This document shows positions 60,158 to 64,000 of a stretch of 64,000 nt of DNA, piece after piece. Position 1 is the stretch's first letter. Every line of letters starts with the position of its first letter. The notes beneath the pieces were generated by a model that saw nothing but the letters and a program-made list of their open reading frames with translations, was not told the DNA's origin and made no database searches. The DNA lies in the NCBI GenBank assembly GCA_910584365.1, contig CAJUAF010000002.1, forward strand, positions 248,001 through 312,000, given 5' to 3'. Both the position numbers and the translations under genes were made by a program. This DNA comes from an uncultured Muribaculaceae bacterium. GTDB lineage: Bacteria > Bacteroidota > Bacteroidia > Bacteroidales > Muribaculaceae.

Positions 60158-61786
60158 ATGAGTTACGCCGTACTCCACATCATGAAGGCAAGCGGTTCCT
60201 GCAACGCCATCGCTCGACACATCGAGCGAAGCACTCAGCCCGACAACGCCCATCCCGAACTGCGACACCTCAACCGGGAGGATTTCATCCGTTACCCGGA
60301 AGGTGTCGGTGGTCTGGGCGAGGCAATCCGCTACCGTCTCGACCATGCAGGACTGACGCGGAAAATCGGCAAGAACCAGGTGCTCGCACTCAATGTTCTG
60401 CTGACATCCGACGGCGAAGCCTTGCGCCGACTTGCCGACGAAGGAAGGCTCGACGAATGGGCGGAAACGAGTATCAGATGGGCGAAGCAGACATTTGGCG
60501 AGGACAACGTTGTCGGCGCTCATCTCCACATGGACGAGCAGACACCGCATCTACATGTAACGGTCGTGCCCATCGTAACCACTGAGAGAAAGAGGAAGGC
60601 GAGCGAGGCGAGAGCCACGAAACGCTACCGCACCAAGCCCAAGAACGGACCTCGGTTGAGCGCCGATGACATCATGACCCGTGAGAACCTGACACGCTTT
60701 CAGGACACATACGCCGAGGCGATGGCACGTTTCGGGCTGGAGCGGGGAATCCGGGGTTCAGAGGCCCGGCACGTTGACCAGCACGAATACTACCGTCAGT
60801 GCCAGATCAAGAAGAAAGGTCTTGAACAGGACGTAGCCATCCTTTCCTCCGAGAAAAGGCAACTCGACACCGAAACCCAGTCTTTGGAGAAACGGAAGAA
60901 AGAACTTGAACGTGGCAACCGCTGGATGGACAAGACTTTTGCCGAAACCAAAGCCGCCAACGCGGAGATGACCAGACAGAACGATGAACTTGAAAAGCGG
61001 AAGTCCGAACTTGTAAAGTCAAATTCTTCTCTCACCGCCACCAATATGTCATTGACCACCGAGAAAGAAGCGTTGGAGGCTGACAAGAAGAAAATGGCAA
61101 ATGAGATTGCTGAAATCGAGGCTGACAAGTCAAGGCTGATTGACGAGCGCACTACTTGCGCCAAGGAAGCGGAGACGGCGAGAAAAGAGAAGGAGACGGC
61201 ATTGCAAGAAGCCGCCGAAGCGAAATCCCAGCGGGATGCCAACCGCAAGGATGCCTTCAGCAATCTCGCCAACCGTTTCACCGGCAGCAAGACCAAGAGG
61301 CTTGAGAGTGAACTTGCCAAGAGTCAGGAGGAAGTCAAAGCTTTGAAAGAACGAGCCGAGCAGACCTCCAAGACCCACAACAATGAAATGTGGAATCTTC
61401 GCCAGCAGCTTGACAGACAGAAAGAGCAGCATGACAGCATAGTCAGAGGACATAAGGAAACCGAAAATCTAATCCAACGATTCTTCCCCGGTGTCATTGC
61501 TGCCTTACCTGCCATTAGAGACTGCATTCAGGTAAAGATGTCAGACCCACTCATCACAGCGTTACTTGACGGAAAACCGAGGTCATTCAAAACAGGCTCT
61601 ACGCTCTATGATCCCAATGAGGAGAAAGATGTGGATGTCGGAAATGTCGAAGTACAAATCAAGCGAGACCCGACCGATGGCAACAACTGCCGTCTTCATC
61701 TCGGCGGCAAGAGAGTGTTCCAATGGTTCAAGGAAAAGTGGCAATCATTGAAGCAGACAGTAAAGAGAGGCTTCGGAATCAGGTAA
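60158..61786 (+). CDS. MobV-family relaxase (Mob/Pre)
   Basis: 542 residues from the ATG at 60158 (MSYAVLHIMKASGSCNAIARHIERSTQ). An earlier frame start at 60086 would run through the oriT hairpins. The three relaxase motifs are visible: the N-terminal one around HIERS, and the metal-binding HLHMDEQTPHLHVTVVPI. After about residue 230 it is a long coiled coil of Lys/Glu/Ala (QIKKKGLEQDVAILSSEKRQLDTETQSLEKRKKELERG...), then a C-terminal helical end. It nicks oriT for conjugative mobilization by a helper. A terminator follows. Confidence 0.9.
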   Translation: MSYAVLHIMKASGSCNAIARHIERSTQPDNAHPELRHLNREDFIRYPEGVGGLGEAIRYRLDHAGLTRKIGKNQVLALNVLLTSDGEALRRLADEGRLDEWAETSIRWAKQTFGEDNVVGAHLHMDEQTPHLHVTVVPIVTTERKRKASEARATKRYRTKPKNGPRLSADDIMTRENLTRFQDTYAEAMARFGLERGIRGSEARHVDQHEYYRQCQIKKKGLEQDVAILSSEKRQLDTETQSLEKRKKELERGNRWMDKTFAETKAANAEMTRQNDELEKRKSELVKSNSSLTATNMSLTTEKEALEADKKKMANEIAEIEADKSRLIDERTTCAKEAETARKEKETALQEAAEAKSQRDANRKDAFSNLANRFTGSKTKRLESELAKSQEEVKALKERAEQTSKTHNNEMWNLRQQLDRQKEQHDSIVRGHKETENLIQRFFPGVIAALPAIRDCIQVKMSDPLITALLDGKPRSFKTGSTLYDPNEEKDVDVGNVEVQIKRDPTDGNNCRLHLGGKRVFQWFKEKWQSLKQTVKRGFGIR

Positions 61787-61795
61787 CAATAAAAG

Positions 61796-61830
61796 GGAGC
61801 CACAGGCTAATAACTTGTGGCTCCTTTTTT
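61796..61830 (+). terminator. Terminator of the relaxase gene
   Basis: GGAGCCACA (61796-61804) and TGTGGCTCC (61816-61824) followed by six T. Confidence 0.88.
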
Positions 61831-61888
61831 CGAAAAAATTGAGATTTCATGTTCATTATATATTGCATCAGAGAAATGCATCAGTTTC

Positions 61889-61919
61889 AAAAAAGAACCT
61901 CGACATCGCTGCCGAGGTT
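61889..61919 (-). terminator. Terminator of the outer-membrane barrel gene at the window's right edge
   Basis: AACCTCG (61896-61902) with CGAGGTT (61913-61919); on the minus strand it is followed by CTTTTTT. Confidence 0.75.
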
Positions 61920-61944
61920 TCTGTATAGTATGATTTGCTGTTTC

Positions 61945-64000
61945 TTATTTCAAGATTCCTGAATTAACACCCGATTGCTGAGAAGCCTCATCTCCTTGTT
62001 GAATCTTTTTGCCAAAACCGAAGGTATATGTTACTGACAATCGAGCCAATGCGTGGTCGTTGATTGAGTATGTCTGTTCGATTCTATCGTAATAACGGCT
62101 GTGCATTATGCTTTTGTTACTTCTCCAATTCCAGCGGGCAAAGTTGGCAAATTGCAGTTGCAGGTTCCATGAGGAATTAGACCATCCGGCGGCAATGCGA
62201 TAATATGATTTCGTTTTCATCCAGGTTCCAACCATACATCCATCAGGGAAGCCTTGCGGAGAGTAATACAGTCCTGAAAAATTCCAGTTACCGAGATAGT
62301 AGGTTGCCTGAAAAGCATAGTTAATATTCGTTTTGTCAAGATTATACGGATCGCCATTATGCACTGATGTTCCGGTAAGTTGTGCCGTCAGCTGGAGCTT
62401 GCCATCAAAAAGACGTAGACTCGCGTATGCACCATAAGTCCATTGTGAGTATCCACCACCCGGTTGTCGGATTGTCCGCAGGATGCCTGTTTCTGAAGGT
62501 ACATAATCATAGACATACCGATTATCGACTATCCATGTAGAAGCAAAGGCAGAAATGCTGAATTTATTACTCGGTATGAAGGAATAATTCACACCTGCAT
62601 CGTAACTGCCATAGGAAACCAGGTTGGGATTACCCGTATAACTCATGAGCGGGTTGCTCTGAATTATGGCAGCAGAACGATAACTTGACGATGGGATTGA
62701 CTTCATGTGATGAAATTCGCCGCGGATTGAATGGCGGTCATTCGGCGCATATTGTAGGGAGAAATCAATCCACGGGGCAGCGGAATCATCTTTGTAATCA
62801 AGATATTTCTGTCTGTCCCAATGGTAGCCGACTCCTACCATACCATATACTTTGCCTATTGACAGGCTATACTGCACACCGGGACCGACACGGTATGTCC
62901 GGGCGTTGTCGCTTGTATTGGCCGTGCCGTAATAACTTGTACTGTTAGAGGTGATGATTGTCTGGAACATGGCATTAAGAGAGCCCCATTTACCAAAAGA
63001 ATGGGTGTATGTCAAGTTCCCACTGAATTGGTGAGAGTTGTCTCTTGCGGCATTATAAAATTCGTCGGTTCCAACCTCGGTATACAGACTTCCCGTATTT
63101 GTATGCGAATAAGCATACCTCGGAGAAAAGTTTATGGTGTTTTTGTCGTTGAGAATAAAATTCCAGTAGCCGCTATAAGAAATAGAATTGACTCGGTTGG
63201 AAGAATTTTGCGAATAGTCAACGCGCTCGGTTATCGCAGGGGTGTATTCAATAAAGCCGGAACTGTTGTTACGGGGAGTATGGTCGAAACTTGCGCCTAC
63301 GACATTAAGGATGGTTATTTTGTCAGAGGAATAGAGAGCCTTGAACGTCGGCCAATATTGGTTCTTGATCCATTTGCCTTTGCCTTGAATCGAATTACGT
63401 TCAAATACATTGACATTTCCATCAGGCTGTGGCAGACGGAAGGTTTCATAAACATCTCCTCCCGTATGATTCTGATTAAGATAGAAATATCCCGCCGCAA
63501 TATCGAACGTCATACGTTTATATTGCAGTTTACTGAAAAGGCTTATCTGCCCTGCATTGCTTGTGTTCTCCCAACCATGAGCCTTCACATATCCGCCGTA
63601 TTCATATTTCTGCATCACGAAATTCACGACATGTGCTTTCCCTTGAAAACGCGGGTCGGAGGGGAAATCGTAATATTCGACTTTCTTTACATCCTGCATT
63701 CTCATGCCCTGTAAATCCTCTTTGGTTGCAGGCAGGAAATCTATAAATACATCAACGCTCTTGCCGGCCAAATCGGTTATGTCATCATTTGCTGATATTT
63801 TGATTTGAGGAATTGCCATGCGGTTTAACAAATCAGCGGCAGTCTGAGAGACATTTCGTTGCTTTGAAGTAGGAATATAAGTAGAAACTTCCGCACCAAG
63901 ACGTTGGTTGCGACCCTCAACAACGACTTCTTCAAGTTCCTGTGTCTTGATGGAGTCCGGCGTTTCGGTTTGCGCCATGACTGACGATGCAATCATAGCG
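61945..64000 (-). CDS. TonB-receptor-like outer membrane beta-barrel protein (5' end outside window)
   Basis: At least 684 residues. The signal-peptide end (SSVMAQTETPDSIKTQ) is visible, so the start codon probably lies just beyond the right edge; the ATG at 63996 is inside the signal peptide. LEEVVVEGRNQRLGAEVSTYIPTSKQRNVSQTAADLLNRMAIPQIKIS is the plug domain, and the rest is a barrel ending in ALARLSVTYTFGFGKKIQQ. It shares the family of the 9857-11893 protein but is not a close copy, and also lacks the N-terminal carboxypeptidase-like domain. Substrate unknown. It transcribes towards the mobilizable element. Confidence 0.82.
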   Translation of the reverse strand, partial: AMIASSVMAQTETPDSIKTQELEEVVVEGRNQRLGAEVSTYIPTSKQRNVSQTAADLLNRMAIPQIKISANDDITDLAGKSVDVFIDFLPATKEDLQGMRMQDVKKVEYYDFPSDPRFQGKAHVVNFVMQKYEYGGYVKAHGWENTSNAGQISLFSKLQYKRMTFDIAAGYFYLNQNHTGGDVYETFRLPQPDGNVNVFERNSIQGKGKWIKNQYWPTFKALYSSDKITILNVVGASFDHTPRNNSSGFIEYTPAITERVDYSQNSSNRVNSISYSGYWNFILNDKNTINFSPRYAYSHTNTGSLYTEVGTDEFYNAARDNSHQFSGNLTYTHSFGKWGSLNAMFQTIITSNSTSYYGTANTSDNARTYRVGPGVQYSLSIGKVYGMVGVGYHWDRQKYLDYKDDSAAPWIDFSLQYAPNDRHSIRGEFHHMKSIPSSSYRSAAIIQSNPLMSYTGNPNLVSYGSYDAGVNYSFIPSNKFSISAFASTWIVDNRYVYDYVPSETGILRTIRQPGGGYSQWTYGAYASLRLFDGKLQLTAQLTGTSVHNGDPYNLDKTNINYAFQATYYLGNWNFSGLYYSPQGFPDGCMVGTWMKTKSYYRIAAGWSNSSWNLQLQFANFARWNWRSNKSIMHSRYYDRIEQTYSINDHALARLSVTYTFGFGKKIQQGDEASQQSGVNSGILK

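Larger units (their letters stand above)
56764..61830. mobile_element. Remnant of a mobilizable element next to tRNA-Gln
   Basis: An HTH excisionase-like gene, a DUF3987 gene, oriT-like hairpins and a MobV-like relaxase lie in a row directly after the 3' end of the tRNA, a common integration site. No tyrosine or serine integrase and no repeat of the tRNA 3' end are seen on the right before 61945. The right boundary is therefore uncertain; I place it at the terminator after the relaxase. The element might depend on a helper or have lost its integrase. Confidence 0.6.

Noticed and set aside
61787..61944. Right attachment site repeating the tRNA-Gln 3' end
   Set aside because: No copy of the T-arm and acceptor sequence is present in this interval.

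Overview
The window reads as chromosomal DNA of a gut-type Bacteroidales bacterium, perhaps of the Muribaculaceae. The reasons are the many TAnnTTTG -7 boxes with TTG about 20 bases upstream, the absence of an obvious Shine-Dalgarno rule, SusC/TonB-style outer-membrane barrels, an RprX/RprY-like two-component pair, DUF4301 and DUF3667 proteins, a short archaeal/eukaryotic-type ProS, and secreted GH13 enzymes. No rRNA genes are present and the species cannot be named from this sequence.

Layout. 1-4.8 kb: a MacB-like ABC export pair, a mostly non-coding stretch with its own promoter and terminator, decayed flavodoxin and hydrolase fragments, an AraC regulator and a flavin-reductase lipoprotein. 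4.9-5.8 kb: a complete IS5-family insertion sequence with TTA target duplications. 5.9-18 kb: a PiT phosphate transporter with a PhoU-like tail, a surface-protein pair (carboxypeptidase-regulatory-like protein and outer-membrane barrel) divergent from a histidine kinase/response regulator/DUF3667 operon, an orphan UmuC-type polymerase and DUF4301.

18.1-23.9 kb is the most striking region. It is a 5.8-kb, visibly A+T-richer island bounded by perfect 46-bp direct repeats. One operon encodes two Tat-signal precursors with uninterrupted Cys-x-x-x repeats (32 and 14 Cys), a radical SAM/SPASM enzyme, a SPASM-like maturase without the SAM motif, a small modification-system protein, an unknown secreted protein, and its own TatA and TatC. 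I read it as a peptide-maturation and Tat-export cassette inserted between a yqgE-like gene and the DUF4301 promoter. Parts of this family have database names, but I know of no described product, target or physiological role.

24-56.5 kb is largely housekeeping: yqgE, ftsK-lolA-trxB, fur, purA, purT, rprXY, an amylase and a multidomain GH13 protein around a flavodoxin, mnmA with a bifunctional nuclease gene, a C_GCAxxG_C_C protein, DUF2284, a nucleoside transporter, DUF362, a PhoBR-like pair followed by a second PiT transporter, nrdDG, an outer-membrane protein and proS. 56.7-61.8 kb: tRNA-Gln(CUG) followed by a mobilizable-element remnant (excisionase-like HTH, DUF3987 protein, oriT-like hairpins, MobV-like relaxase) without a recognisable integrase. 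The window ends inside another TonB-receptor-like barrel protein.

Recurring themes are phosphate handling (two paralogous PiT transporters, one beside a PhoBR-like pair), redox proteins (flavodoxin, flavin reductase, TrxB, NrdDG), and several promoters placed so close to the ATG that transcripts would be leaderless or nearly so.
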